A stretch of 64,000 nucleotides of DNA from Antedon mediterranea (GCF_964355755.1 NC_092678.1:14482922-14546921), one strand, 5' to 3'; positions 1 to 11,763 are shown, counted from the first letter of the stretch. Program-made: numbers and translations. The notes: generated by a model from the letters alone, not told the origin.

Positions 1-262
1 ACTGTCGGACCGAAATCACACACTTTTGGGTGCTGTTGTTCAGCCTGGGCAGTGTGTGACTCGGGACCTGAGCAGACAGCCTCTTGGGAAACGCGATCCG
101 TAATGTCTCCGTAAAATTGTATAGATATTGTATTATTGTTTCGTTTTATATTATTGTATTGATAATATTTAAGTGTGTATCAAGTTGTTTTGTTATGTAA
201 TGCAATTGTTTTTATACTTTATGCATTCAATAATCCACTAACATTAAACAACCTTTTTAAAG

Positions 263-376
263 AATCGGAGCCAGAAGCAGACCAGGCGAAGCTAAACTTG
301 GTACCTAGGGAAAATGAAGAACATGAGCCAGTGCTAGAGGTAGTACAAGTGCGTGTGTCATCACCAGGACATCAAG
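263..376 (+). CDS. Linker exon upstream of the DED-like exons
   Basis: The exon encodes an acidic, low-complexity stretch rich in Glu, Pro and Val and ends with residues SSPGHQ before a good donor (CAAG|GTAACT). The reading frame leaves one base of a codon at the donor (phase 1), which matches the acceptor of the DED-like exon at 1425. The proposed acceptor is the AG closing a pyrimidine run at about 253-262. The open frame extends further upstream but has no ATG, so an internal exon is more likely than a first exon. A diverged copy lies at about 1131-1225, and a copy of its 3' end lies at 2826-2875. Function is unknown; it is probably a flexible spacer before a death fold. The start is uncertain. 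Confidence 0.45.
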
Positions 377-849
377 GTAACTATAATAGTAATTGTTATG
401 ACTAGCAGAAATTATACATACACTTTTGAAAGCACACCTTATTGGTGTAATATAGGCATAATGTGTGAGGATTCTAATCGCTTGCAGTTGATTGAAATAT
501 CACAGTTGTCTATTCAGTAATACGATATGGCTGTAGATGTGCTTCTGAGGAAGTGTCGTGTCTGAGCTCTTCTGAAACTTGGGCCATATCGGCTTCTGTT
601 TATTAGCATTACATAATCTCTGCGCTTAACTATTGGTTCTAAGTTTATCCAGGTACATTTGGAGGGAGTGATCGATGGTATCTGGGGGTTACAATGACGA
701 ATTTGCCCTTTAAAATGCCTAAAAAGAGACGATCTCTATTAGTTTTACAATAGCAAAGTTCATAGGTCAGATAAACTTGTTTCTTTCGGTAACTAATTAA
801 GCCTACAATGATCATTAAAATATCTGGTCAATTTCTTCACTGGACGAGA

Positions 850-915
850 AAACATAATTTCTATGTTTTTTCTTAAAACAAATGACAATAAATGATACTT
901 TACTTGACACTGCCA
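850..915 (+). repeat. LINE-type 3' tail (partner 61895-61970)
   Basis: The text AAAACAAATGACAATAAATG followed by ATACTT and TTGAC recurs nearly unchanged at 61900-61965, where it runs into a short (TGACT)n-like tail. A shared 3' end followed by a short tandem tail is typical of non-LTR retrotransposons or SINEs. No coding part is attached at either site. Confidence 0.45.
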
Positions 916-985
916 GCAGGCAACGAGGGGAGATTTTAAAACTTAAAATGATATACTGTTTACAACTTTACAATCTCAATCTATT
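895..985 (+). repeat. Intronic duplicate, copy 1 (partner 2738-2820)
   Basis: The segment with GAGATTTTAAAACTTAAAAT, followed by ATACTGTTTACAACTTTACA, recurs at 2738-2820 with few changes. The second copy is followed at 2826-2875 by a copy of the linker-exon end and its donor. A block of intron plus exon was therefore duplicated inside the gene. Confidence 0.6.
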
Positions 986-1130
986 GGCACTGGCTAAGAG
1001 ATGGAAGAAAGCCCATACAGACAAACCAAACAAAGAAGAAGAAGATGAAGACGACCAGTGAATTATCAAACATATCATAATGTTCACAAATGCGAATTAA
1101 TATACACCAAAATAAAATACTTTGTTTATG

Positions 1131-1225
1131 AATCAGAGTCAGAAGCTAACGAGGCGAATCAGCTAGTGCCAGTTACAGAGACAAAGGCAGAATCAGAGCC
1201 AGGCTCAGTACCTCGGACATACATT
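1131..1225 (+). pseudogene. Diverged duplicate of the linker exon
   Basis: The translation contains ESESEANEANQLVPV, clearly related to ESEPEADQAKLNLVP in the exon at 263-376. The donor equivalent to CAAG|GTAACT has decayed to CATTAATG, so this copy probably cannot splice normally. It lies just upstream of the DED-like exon and may be an alternative or dead exon. Confidence 0.45.
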
Positions 1226-1424
1226 AATGTAGCCATTTTGTTTTATTTGGAGTACTATGTACCATTCTAATGATGAAAGCAGAAATATTTGTAAATGGAT
1301 GTTTATGATTTTTTTATGGCAGTAAGACAAACTATATTTCTTTTGATAACTGAGATAACAATTCAAATTGAATTTCTGATAATAAGAAGGTACACTTATT
1401 ACATCTAAGACTTTGTTTTTGCAG

Positions 1425-1976
1425 AAAACCAAAAAGTAAATAAAATGACAGACTTGAATGAGCATTTCAACGACTTAAAAGCTAATCTTAGTAAACATTA
1501 TGCTGGTGATCACTATCGTTTGGTAAAACTATGCTTATACGATCACTTGCCCCTGGGAGACTTTGAAGGGCGTGGCTTAACAGCACACAATTTGTTTAAT
1601 AAACTCCAGGCAAAAGGTTATATCGAACCTTCTAATGTCAAGTTACTCATGGAGATCGCAAAACTGACATAGTTTAAGGTTGCTGAAATTCTTGTACTCG
1701 AGTATGTTAAGGATAACAATATTAAACAAACTCAAATTAATATAAAACCAATGTCGCCATATCGAAAACGGTTGTTTGATGCTTTACAACAAGTTGAAGG
1801 AGACAGTTTATCAAATGTTATTGCTTACTACAACCTTGAACATTTTGGATTAACAAATATCTTGGATGTAGTTTTCAAATTAGAGAGTAACGAAGAATTG
1901 AAAGATGAACCAGGCACAATAGAGAAATTTGCAAGTCTTCTTAACGAACGTGCTAAGAAGCTACTACTTGATACAG
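1425..1976 (+). pseudogene. DED-like exon A with in-frame TAG
   Basis: The acceptor TTTTTGCAG ends at 1424 and the donor ACAG|GTAATA starts at 1977; the exon is in phase 1 at both ends. The frame is open from the acceptor, so the ATG at 1445 need not be the start. The first half reads like a death-effector domain: an amphipathic first helix near HFNDLKANL, then GLTAHNLFNKLQAKGYIEP and NVKLLMEIAKL, the last helices of DEDs. An in-frame TAG (1670-1672, context ACA TAG TTT) follows. The same frame then continues without a shift into FKVAEILVLEYV and a second helical block starting SPYRKRLFDALQQVEGD, which may be a second death fold. DED proteins usually act as adaptors in caspase or inflammatory signalling; that role is inferred from fold similarity only. 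One premature stop in otherwise clean coding sequence means a young pseudogene, a polymorphism or readthrough. Confidence 0.6.
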
Positions 1977-2453
1977 GTAATATAATTAATATATTCGTTC
2001 ACTTACAAGTACCGATAATTTTCAATAATTTGGATAAACATTATGCTAGAATGTGTATTCTAGTACAATTTCAACAAGTCTTATTTTCACCAGCGAAGCT
2101 CGTTTGATAAGGCGCTGACATTAGTATTATTTAGTCAAGTTAGGATACCTAAAATTGTGATTTCAGATCATTATGATAATTATAATGTAACACAAAGAAT
2201 CTGGAATTTATATTTTGTTTGGAAATATTGGGCATCCAGTTCAAATCAAAGTATATCATATTTATTATGGTTTTGGTTATGGATTAAGTGAATATTAATT
2301 AAAAGTTACAACTTTCTTAGCCTAATTATTCACTGTCACACAGAACAAGAACAATTGTGATACGTATGTTGTTTACAACATTGCGTACAAATAATGAACA
2401 CGTTTAGACAACTAAAATAACTAAAAGTAACATCACAATTTGATCACTTTTAG

Positions 2454-2501
2454 GAAATTGCGACGAAAACGAAGGCGCACCACTGAGTCGTCCAAGTGAA
2501 G
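2454..2501 (+). CDS. Small linker exon 1 of the DED-like gene
   Basis: This 48-base exon lies between acceptor CTTTTAG (ends 2453) and donor GAAG|GTAAAT, phase 1 in and out. It encodes GNCDENEGAPLSRPSE when joined to its neighbours. The exon at 3817-3873 is a clear duplicate (GNSDENEGASSSHRFHPSE). Symmetric phase means either exon can be skipped or repeated without changing frame. Confidence 0.55.
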
Positions 2502-2737
2502 GTAAATAACCAGTAAATAAAGATAATAATGATATTATGTATTGTCATGATGTGTTTAAATATATTTTGTTATTTTGACACAGTCTATTTTAAGTCAATA
2601 CTAACTAAATACATAATCTATGAATATTCTTCTCTCTTTTAAGAAACTATTCAATAATGTTTGATAACAAAAAAGTTGTCTTAAATTAAAACATTTAAGG
2701 ATTTGGGTTCTTAGTTAGAAAATAGGTAAAAAGTTAA

Positions 2738-2875
2738 CTTCACACTGTGACCAGACGACGGAGGGTTTTAAAACCTAAAATGACATACTTTTTTAAAACT
2801 TTACAATGTCAACAATGTATCGTAATGTGCATGTGCCATCTCCAGGACATCAATGTAACTATAATAGTATTATTT
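2738..2875 (+). repeat. Intronic duplicate, copy 2, with linker-exon tail
   Basis: This is the partner of 895-985. The last 50 bases repeat the end of the exon at 263-376 (VRVSSPGHQ becomes VHVPSPGHQ), but the donor CAAGGTAACT has become CAATGTAACT. This copy is therefore a broken exon end. Confidence 0.55.
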
Positions 2876-3593
2876 ATGACTAATAATAATAGTAACATGT
2901 ATCACTAGCGGAAGATTTAAATATTCTTTTGCAAACATACCTTTATAGTTTTTAATCCAATATGTTATTTATTTCTATCTCTTTCTTTTTTGTTGCATTT
3001 TGTTAACAATCGCATTTTTTTTCACTTTAGTGTTTTACATTTTTAATTAAAATGTGTTTGTTTAAATTTATAAAACAACATAATCTTTTATTTTCCACAA
3101 TTCAATAACTAAGATAACAATACTTCCCAAAGCATATTCTAATTGGCTTTGTCTGCTAGTAATTACAACAGACCTACAATCTAGATGTTTTTGATGACCA
3201 TATGTTTTATAATATCATTTTATAAGTGTGTTTTTTTTACGTTTGAGTTAATTTTACTATTGGGGCTCTATACGTTTTAAAGATTATTTCGTTCTAAAAA
3301 AGCGATAATTTATAGCGTTTTTTTGTGTTAATTTTTACGTTTTGCGCGCGTTTATTTTACAAGTTGCGTTGCGGCACTACATAATACTCTCACCTTATAA
3401 ATATAAATATTGTTTTATTAATGGGTCTCTACATGTTTTAATGCTTATTTTGTAAGAAAAATGTTTTACGAATTGAGTTATTATGTTAGTGTGTTTTTTT
3501 CATATTTTTACTTTTGGATTGATTTTACGATTTATAAATATGTATAGTTTTTGTGATATTGATTTTTGACAATGTTAATTGTATTTGTTGCAG

Positions 3594-3623
3594 GTGTTGT
3601 TGGAGCATCAAGTTCATATCCAG
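3594..3623 (+). CDS. Small linker exon 2 of the DED-like gene
   Basis: This 30-base micro-exon lies between acceptor TTGTTGCAG and donor CCAG|GTATGT, phase 1 in and out, and encodes VVGASSSYP. It is supported by the strong splice sites and by phase agreement with both neighbours. No fold is expected; it is probably a Ser-rich spacer. Confidence 0.5.
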
Positions 3624-3816
3624 GTATGTTATATTTGTGTTGGTAATGTTTTAGATTAAGTGGTTATTAATTAAAATGCACAAGTAACCTCACTGTCGCC
3701 CATGGATAGAACAGAGAACTGGAAATGGGAGTGTTTTTTACGAATAACAATTTATAAAATTCTGTGCCATGTTTAATAAATTCATATAAAGTAACATCTC
3801 ATCGTGATACTTGTAG

Positions 3817-3873
3817 GCAATAGTGACGAAAATGAAGGCGCATCATCGAGTCACCGATTTCATCCAAGTGAAG
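3817..3873 (+). CDS. Small linker exon 3 of the DED-like gene
   Basis: This 57-base exon lies between acceptor ACTTGTAG and donor GAAG|GTAACT, phase 1 in and out. Its product is closely related to linker exon 1, showing tandem exon duplication within the gene. It joins in frame to the exon starting at 4191. Confidence 0.55.
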
Positions 3874-4190
3874 GTAACTTACTAGTAGACCAAGACTATA
3901 ATGCAATAACTATGGTCATGATAATGAATAACACGATTACAAATAATTGTTAATAATCATGACACTGTTACCCATAAAGTAAGAGTCCTATACACTTATG
4001 CAAAATAATATAATGTTCACTATAAAGTGTACATTATGAGTGTACATTATGATATACAAATTGGTGTTTCATTACTTAATTATATAAGCATAATCTTAAA
4101 GCAAGTGACAACAGTGATTATATTCATGTTAACCATTCTACTGTATTGATTACATAATATTGTAAACATTGTTTTTATTTAACCATGTAG

Positions 4191-4684
4191 ATCTTTCGGA
4201 CGATGAGTTTAAACAGTTAATTACATAGTTTGCACAATGGTATGATGAACGTGAATTCCTTAACAGACTAAAAGTCCTGTTCAAAGAAATGCTAGGCGAT
4301 TTTGAAGCGGTGATTAGAGTTACCAGTACAATGGAACTGTTAGCACTGTTAACTGATTCTGGGTTGTTAAGTCGACACAATCTGGCTGTACTGTATGACA
4401 CAATACAGATAACTAAACAAAATGGCTTTGAGGACATGGTTAAAAATAAGCTTCCTTTTTTCAAGGGTTGAGACCCAAACTACATTGTCATTTTCACCAC
4501 CATAAATCTGTTTAATCTTGGAAAAAGTCTCAGTGACTCAGATGTGAAAATTTTTGATGGACGATACAACTTCCCTAACCTAAAGAGGTATGCAGATAAT
4601 TGGAGTTTGATTTTGGATTTTGAAAAGCGAGGGATCTTGAGTGAAGACAACATTGAATTGTTAAAAAATAAATTGGAAAGTTAA
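4191..4684 (+). pseudogene. DED-like exon B (terminal) with in-frame TAG and TGA
   Basis: The acceptor AACCATGTAG ends at 4190 and the exon enters in phase 1, in register with the three linker exons. The frame runs to a TAA at 4682-4684 with two internal stops: TAG at 4226-4228 (context ACA TAG TTT, as in exon A) and TGA at 4469-4471. Between them is a DED-like block with LLTDSGLLSRHNLAVLYDTI, the usual 'helix 4-5, glycine turn, leucine-rich last helices' pattern. After the TGA the same frame gives a second such block ending KRGILSEDNIELLKNKLE, again typical of a DED end. There is no frameshift. Reading through all stops would give a protein with four death-fold blocks; with the stops used, only fragments are made. 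It is most likely a decaying gene copy, though readthrough is not excluded. Confidence 0.6.
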
Positions 4685-4961
4685 ACTAAATGTAGACTTT
4701 GTGGTGCTATATTTCAACCATGTGTGCAATTGATATTATTATGTATGCACTAGGCCTATACAAATTTACTTATGGGAACATTTCAGTAAATCTCGCGTAC
4801 CGTAACTGTTATTATTGCGAGATCTGTTGCTGCAGTTGATAAACAAATGTCCCGTAACCGTTTTAGCCTAAATACTTCAGGTTTTTATGGATTTTTCGTC
4901 ACTATCGATACGATTCTGCGAACTGTTTGATAATAATACTGTAATAATAATAATAACTAAG

Positions 4962-5047
4962 ACCCTTTCTCACAGAGCTGTGTGTCAGGAATATTGCGGG
5001 AATATACCATTACCATGCCGGTATTGTTTTCTGTGAGAACGGGTCGT
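4962..5047. repeat. Short hairpin with GACCC...GGGTC ends
   Basis: GACCCTTTCTCACAG at 4962 is mirrored by CTGTGAGAACGGGTC ending at 5047. The loop is rich in CCGG and TTACCATGCCGG. It is probably one end of a MITE or a decayed DNA transposon; the following 180 bases hold more CCGGCA motifs. Confidence 0.45.
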
Positions 5048-5230
5048 CTTGGCATCATCCCGGCACCATGCCGGCATCGACATGACCTGCTTTAGACCTA
5101 GTAATATTACTAGGATTATTCCGTAATGCCGTTATATTGCGGGGTTATATTTAATTCCCCGTCGAGGCTTTGACATCTGGCGCGGTATAGTGTATCACTT
5201 TGGCGCCGATTCAATTCAATTAACAATAAT

Positions 5231-5323
5231 AATGTCAAACTGGAGGGATAATGAGATAAGAGAGCTGCTTGAAATAAGAAGACAAGAAGAAATTTGTAGC
5301 ATAATCTGGCCATATAGCTCTTG
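5231..5323 (+). pseudogene. Possible Myb/SANT-like N-terminus of a Harbinger-type element
   Basis: A short ATG frame starts MSNWRDNEIRELLEIRRQEE and stops after about 30 codons. The pattern 'W-x-D-x-E-I-x-x-L-L' with a following helix is that of the Myb/SANT DNA-binding protein of PIF/Harbinger transposons (from memory of the family). No transposase follows. The fragment is short, so chance similarity remains possible. Confidence 0.3.
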
Positions 5324-5639
5324 AGTCTTGTTGGTGCCAGACCCTTCGTCGCCTTGTAAATTGTACAGCCTTCTAATTTGTTTTACAGATTGCCGATGAC
5401 GGATAATTAATTGCTGTACCTGTATAATGTATGCTCAATATACTGTACTTAGCATGTATTGCATAAATATGCTATAAAAGAAGATAATAATCGGTAACTT
5501 AAAGTTCGCCGCCATATATATCGCTAGACAAAAATAAAAACATTAAAGGACGCCCTCAATATATATTTTGTACGAGACTTTTTATTGGCCGAATATGCCT
5601 TTCAATGATGTGGGTATCAGTGGCTGGATTTCAATAGAG

Positions 5640-6885
5640 ATACAAATAGAATGAACCAAATGCTAAATTAAAACAGTTTTGTACCCTTCAAAAGAAACTG
5701 GTGGTCTTAAAATGCTGCACTAAAAACATTATTTTTGTCAAGCTTTGAAGACATATTGGATAAAAATATTCCTTAACGACCAACCCATTCCAATATTTTG
5801 TTATCAGACATTTTAGCAAAACTTGATATTGATCGATTATATATTTTCAATTGTAACTTTTCACCAGGTTCACTAGTAATAGATAAATCCAGTGGATTTT
5901 ATAAATATGTTTTAAGATCATGGAGTCAGTACAACCATGCAATTTCAGGTTAATTAAATGAATTCTACTCACAGAGTATTTGGTACAATTCCCACATTAA
6001 TACCTCATTTTTCAAAGAAGGTTTGAAATTCATGTTTGATGATAATAGAAAAATATATTCGCTAAAGAAACTACAAAAAAGCAAAGGATTTAAAATACAT
6101 TTTTATGAATTATTTTAGGATAGTTACGTCTATTCCTAAAAAATGGAAACAGATAGAACAGCAAAATACATATGGTAACACTCGTGAAAACAATAAATAA
6201 AAAAATTGCGAATTTCGAATCGAATGTATGTATACAAAAATAGGAAGAAAACTGACATATTAAAGTTTAATTGGAACCTTTATTAATGAGATTGCATATA
6301 GTTGTACTATAAATTGTAATTTAAAGGATTTCCAGTTCAAATTTCTTCATAAAAGCGTATCAAAACAATTTCCTCTGTAAAATATACTTATTAGATTCAC
6401 CTACATGTCGATTTTGCAACAAAAAAATTCAAACTTTGACATATTTATTTTTTGATTTCAACAAAGTTAAATTGTTCGGGGAGTCCTTTAAAGGTTTTAA
6501 TTGTAAACAATGTTAATATTATATATTTTGGTATCGGAAAATGTCATAGATTCGATACATTAAATACACTGATTTTGAAAGCTAAAATATTTATATTCAA
6601 CTGTAACATTTTCAGAAGACCCACTGTACTTTAACCAATTAAAAGTCATTGTTAAAATAAATATTGAAATAGAAAAATAAATTGCTTTTGAACATGATAA
6701 TATGCATGCATATAACCTAAAATGGAAACATTTAGGAGTATAGTCTGCCAATTAACTACTCATGATTTGTATAAATTGTTGCTTGATTGTTTTTCTTTGT
6801 TTTCTTGTTGAGAACCATTTTTGTTTGTTTTTGTTGCTAGAGCAGATGGCGTGTTGTGTTTTGCCAATAAAAAAAACCAAAACAA
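5640..6885 (+). pseudogene. Decayed L1/Tx1-like LINE, C-terminal part and 3' end
   Basis: Translations in shifting frames recall the region after the reverse transcriptase in L1/Tx1-type LINEs: a GGLKML block near 5700 followed by a Trp-rich segment, a 'C-x-x-C' block near 6410 (CRFCNKK), and a lysine-rich end near 6560-6670 (KAKIFIFNCN, LKVIVKINIEIEK). The element ends with an A-rich tail after CCAATAAAAAAAACC near 6870-6885. Many stops and frameshifts mark it as old. No reverse transcriptase core is present, so the copy is 5'-truncated. Confidence 0.5.
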
Positions 6886-7675
6886 TATGTTTTGAGTTTT
6901 CGTTCAATCTCATCTATCCTTCCCTCTCTATTTTTATTTGAACCAATTTATTTATAAACCCTACTTATGTTGAATGGTTCATCAAACCTATACCTATCCA
7001 ACATGCTTTTGTTTGTTTTTTATTTAAGTTCATACATGATATAAAAGACAAACTTGTCTTATACCTTTGTTCATAACAACCATTATTAACATTAATACAT
7101 TCTACCTAATTGTATAATTTTGTGATCCATTTCCAGAAATAATGTCCAACAACAAATTTGTTTAAACTGAAAACATGAATTCACGGCTAATTAAATCACA
7201 TGATTTGTTAACGGTTAAAATAAAGGCACATCATATCTCCTTCAATATCCTTTAGCTTGTTTATTATAGAAAGTCCTTAATTAAACTGTAGTTTTCAACT
7301 GCACAACGACATTTGATGTACACTTTCTGGTCATAATTTACATGTGACTTGCTTATAATCTTTATTTAAATTAAAAATGGGATATCGGACTTCAGTTTAC
7401 ATACTTTAAAAAGAAATTAGATTACTACGCTTTTGTGTGTATCTTAATTCTTCTATTTTTCAACATTAAATTAATGCATTACATATTTGTGATATCAGTC
7501 CAAAAGATAGTTCATAGTTCTTTTTGACATTTGTTGCCATCAAAAATGTTCTGCTCGGACATTTCTACTTTGGCGAGCCAAAGCAAACCCAAATTTGGCC
7601 GCCATTTTGAAGTTATGAAAATATCTCTCTCTTTCCAAGTTTAAGTTGGCTTTTAGAAAATGTAAAACTGATCAG

Positions 7676-7945
7676 TTAACAGATTAAGGCTGATGATATG
7701 GCTAGCGCCCTGAAGGGCAAACATTTAGAGAATATCCTGCAAAATGTAATTAATTTGATACACATAACTCGATCCTGTTTCTTAATATCATTATCATAAT
7801 TCATAGAGTTAAAAATCACATGACCCAAGTATTTTATACAGTCAACAAATGCAATGTTAGTATGGTTTAGTTTAACACTAGGTATACCTTGTAACTTACG
7901 TACACGGGCACATAATAACATACACTTGGATGTTATAGTATAGTA
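7676..7945 (-). pseudogene. LINE reverse transcriptase fragment, palm-to-thumb region
   Basis: The minus-strand frame contains SKCMLLCARVRK, then VKLNHTNIAFVDCIKYLGHV and NDIKKQDR. This is the segment that follows the YADD box in many non-LTR reverse transcriptases ('KSK...V...Y-K-Y-L-G'). The YADD box and upstream parts are absent. Codons 1-45 of the open frame are not recognisable. Confidence 0.5.
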
Positions 7946-8099
7946 CACAATATCTTGATTCGTAGCAAAAAGTTGGTTGCTATAGTTCCAATTCTTCTCA
8001 GTTTCTTGAGTACAATTAATGTTCACTTCAGTGTAGCCATATGATTTTCCCCCGCAAAAACACGTAAGGGGAAACTTTTGGTTTTTTGGCATTGTCCCC

Positions 8100-9146
8100 C
8101 GACACCGTCACATTTATTGGCTCCCAAAAATGTCCCCTTAACGGGAGTTCTACAGTAAAAATCGGGTGGAAAGACAATGAATATGGAGAAGGTATGTGGA
8201 GCTAATTTTATGGACACATTGGTAAATGTAAACACATTTTTAAAGATTTTACTCGACCATAATATTAAAACCTATGTCTTTATTATGATTCGAACAAAAG
8301 GCATTCATGGTTTGAATCGTCTTATACACATGTCAACAAACTGTGAACACTACCGACTTGTTGGGCGAGATTGTTGTAATTAGCGCAGTTGTGCTAAATT
8401 ATCTACATGCTCTTTATGCAATGAAACTCATTTAAAATAATTAAGTGATTTCATCTCATAAATGAATAACTGTTATTTTTTAGGCCCGTTTTACAGGACG
8501 ACAAAATCATGTCTATTAAGAACGACGCATGCATTTAAATGAATGATGAGTTTGAAGTATATGCTGCATGCTCTCATCAACTTAAGTTACAAAACAATAG
8601 GCCTGCTGCATGGAACTGCATTATACGATACGATATTATTTATCGTCATGTTTAAAAACAAGTAACAAATGATATGTGGTTGGTTGAATACATGGAATTA
8701 GACAAACGAATGCAAAACAAAGCGTCGTAACAAGTTATTTTAAAGAGATCTTACAAATTTGCTATTAAAGACATGATGGAATATATAAACGAATACTTGT
8801 AGACAGCATTTAGTGTTTTGATTCAAAGTGATCAGTCTACCAGTTTGGCTAAGATTAACAAATGTATTGAGAGGATGATTGGGATCATTGATTACACTTT
8901 TTACGATATAATTTATTATGATGGCATACATCAAATAATACTGTTGTATTTGCGTGTATTAATTATCTCTGCTTTTATTTTCTTCAACACGAAGATCATC
9001 TGTAATGTCCATTATTTATTTTCTTCTTTCATATTTCATATTGACTCTAATTTTCAGGTGCCTCTTTTGTGTGCAATTCCTTTTGATATAGTGCAGTGCA
9101 GACATGAAACAAAATGCAGTGAACACACACTAATTGAAGTACAGTA
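8100..9146. other. Unannotated stretch
   Basis: I see only short frames without recognisable motifs or convincing splice signals. It is AT-rich and could be intron or old repeat. Confidence 0.4.
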
Positions 9147-10352
9147 ATGCTACACAGTAGTCAATGCAATGACATATTTACTAAAAGTCTATTTTATTAA
9201 ACTAAAGATTCATTTCGGTTTAGTAGTCATGCGAAACCTCTGATAATGATCGAGTTCACAAACACAATGGTTCTACACTTTATTTTCTTAAAGCTACAGT
9301 TATGCAGAAGAAAGCATACATATGTATGGGATTAGCATTATACTGTTAAGTTGGATTGTCAAGGAATTATTTGAAAGTTGTTTAACTTCTACTGCTTGTA
9401 CTGCACTGGTTAGTTTTACCCTGCATTTATTCTAGTATAAATCACATTCTGAATGTAATGCAGCATACGTTATTGTTGTAACTTTTGGTTTTTTTTTGTA
9501 TATTTCCCGCCTCTTTTTTAGTATGTATTTCCTCTGTTTCGCCAATAGTGTATTTATATTTATATAAACACTGCCGTAGTCAAGCTTATTTATGCTTTGA
9601 TTTCAATTTTATTAATACATTTAATATGTTCAATCCATGTGCAGTTTTACAGTTATCGGGACCAATTTTTAATTAATTTAGGGAATGAATATATTACAGT
9701 TATTTTAACTTATGTGTTGGCTTTTAATATAGAGTCTATAATGTCAAGTGTTCTTGTTTATTTTTCGTGCACACCATCTAAAATGAAATTAATTCGTCAC
9801 TTTTACAAATTATAGATACTTTTTGTAATAAATATAACTTTTCTGACACTTTAGGATTGGTTAACTTAGTTAGGTGGCTTCCGGGTACGTGTGCCCTCAT
9901 TCGGCAGTTTGTTTTCAATCATGCTAAAAAAAAAACTATAGAGGGCGTTATCAAATAAGTTGAATATGTATGAAGAGATGACGTCATGTTTGTTGCTTTT
10001 TTTATTGTCGTAAATAGCGATGTTGTTTGGTCACAGTGTTTGTCGGCCTCTCTCCTCCAATTCTCCTCACGTTCATATGTTATTTGTTTAAATATTAATT
10101 ATTTGTTAACTACATTAGAAAAGGGAATAATAATGACTTCCATAAAAATACCCTAACAACTGAAAAACGGTTTTAACCCAGAAACAAGGCAAACGATCAA
10201 AGTACCTGTATTCTATTTATGGTACATCAGTTTATATTGGTAAATGTTACGTTGAGCATTTATTCATCATCAACATTAGTTGACATGGTGATAAATGTTA
10301 GAAATGTAATTATTGTCTCACACCTTTAAGAAAAGATGTATATTTTAGTTAC
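9147..10352. repeat. Tandem array, diverged first unit (left part)
   Basis: From ACACAGTAGTCAATGCAATG at about 9151 this segment aligns in order with 12006-12300, 13600-14350 and 16190-16930. Shared landmarks are GTGGCTTCCGGGTACG near 9888 and GTACCTGTATTCTATTTAT near 10203. It lacks the gypsy fragment carried by the two middle units and is interrupted at 10353 by a LINE. It is the most diverged unit. Confidence 0.75.
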
Positions 10353-11763
10353 AAGATACAAGATACAAGATAACTTTATTGTCAAAATTGTTAACAATTT
10401 TGAGATATGTTTTGTACCTGAGTAAAATAAATAATACGATGTGATAACTATATAAATAAATACAAATGATACAAGTGACTATCTTGAAAAGTTTTTGTTA
10501 AATAAATTGCATGCTATGTACATTGGTGAAAATCTGAAACGGTTTGTGGATATGTTGTCCTGTGTCAGTTTAACCCTTTCTGATCTACTTATAATGATGT
10601 CTGAATGTAATGGGTAGTATGGGTCTTGCATAACTGTGTCAAATTTCTTAAGTATGAATATATTAAACATTTCATCTAAAGATTTCACTTCTACACCGAT
10701 AACTCTGCTGGTCTTGTTTACTAATCTCTGAATTTGACTTTTACTGTTTACATTGATATGAGAAAACCAAACAATAATACAATAAGAAATGATTGATTGA
10801 ACAACAGAGGAATAAAACATATGAATGAGATGAGAACTAACATTAAACCGTTTCATTTTGTATATAAAGTCTAGTACATTCTCTTATTAGCCTTGGTACG
10901 GAGTTCTTTAGTGTTGCTCTCCCGATTTAGTTTATTATCAATTATTAATCCCAAGTACTTATGACTTTGTACTATTTCAACAATTTCATTATCGATTTCA
11001 ATATTTACATGATTAGTTTTATTTTTCCTTCTAAAATCGACAATAACCTCTTTAGTTTTTTTGGCATTTAGTTCAAGACATTTTTTTTTTACACCAGACT
11101 ACAAAATGTTCAACATATTCATTTAACAGGGATGTATTATTATTTGAAATTAAACCAACTAGGCAAGTATCATCTGCAAACTTAACATTGAATGATTTGC
11201 TTGGGTCAATATCACTATAAAAATCAGAATAAAATGAAAAAAGTAAGGGTGAGAGAACGCATCCCTGTGGTGCACCTGTATTACAAGTTAACTGCTTAGA
11301 TACAATACCTCTAAACTTAACAATCTGTGTTCTTCCATTTAAGAAATCAGAAATCCAGTGATTTAATCGTGGATTTATTCCTAACTTTAATAATTTATCT
11401 GTAAGTAAATGAGGCTGAATTGCATTGAACGCTGCAGAAAAATCTAAAAATAATATTCTAGCATAGTTATTTGGATATTCAAGATGACCATACACCTTTT
11501 GCGTGAGCGTCATAACTGCGTCAACTACGCCCCTTTTTTCCCTATAAGCAAATTGGTTGCTATCAATCATACCCTTTGTCTCATTATTTAATATATGTTT
11601 TTATAATTTTCTCAAAGCATTTCATGGGGATGGCTGTTAATGCCACTGGCCTATAGTCATTGCAAACAGTACATTTATCATTTTGTTGGAATCGGTGTGA
11701 TAATAGCAGACTTCCAAAGTTGTGGTACATGACATACATCAACCGAACACTGAAATAGTGAAA
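10353..11763 (-). mobile_element. 5'-truncated CR1/L2-like LINE with (ACAAGAT)n 3' tail
   Basis: The element interrupts the array unit exactly where other copies read TTTTAGTTTGGCTGG. Its 3' end is the run ACAAGATACAAGATACAAGA at 10353-10372 (antisense to the tail). On the minus strand, 11570-11073 encodes the reverse transcriptase core with LFLDFSAAFNAI, GAPQGCVLSPLLFS and FADDT. Further 5', VPQLWKSAIITPIP is visible near 11700, and 10856-10479 gives the C-terminal region (NVSSHLIHMFYSSVVQS). The endonuclease is missing. Stops or shifts between 11073 and 10857 break the ORF. A short TAGTT duplication flanks it, so target-primed insertion is likely. Confidence 0.75.

Noticed and set aside
8177-9147. 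Plus frames starting 8177 and 8818 as possible genes
   Set aside because: No domain, no splice partners, and AT-rich residue composition; treated as noncoding.
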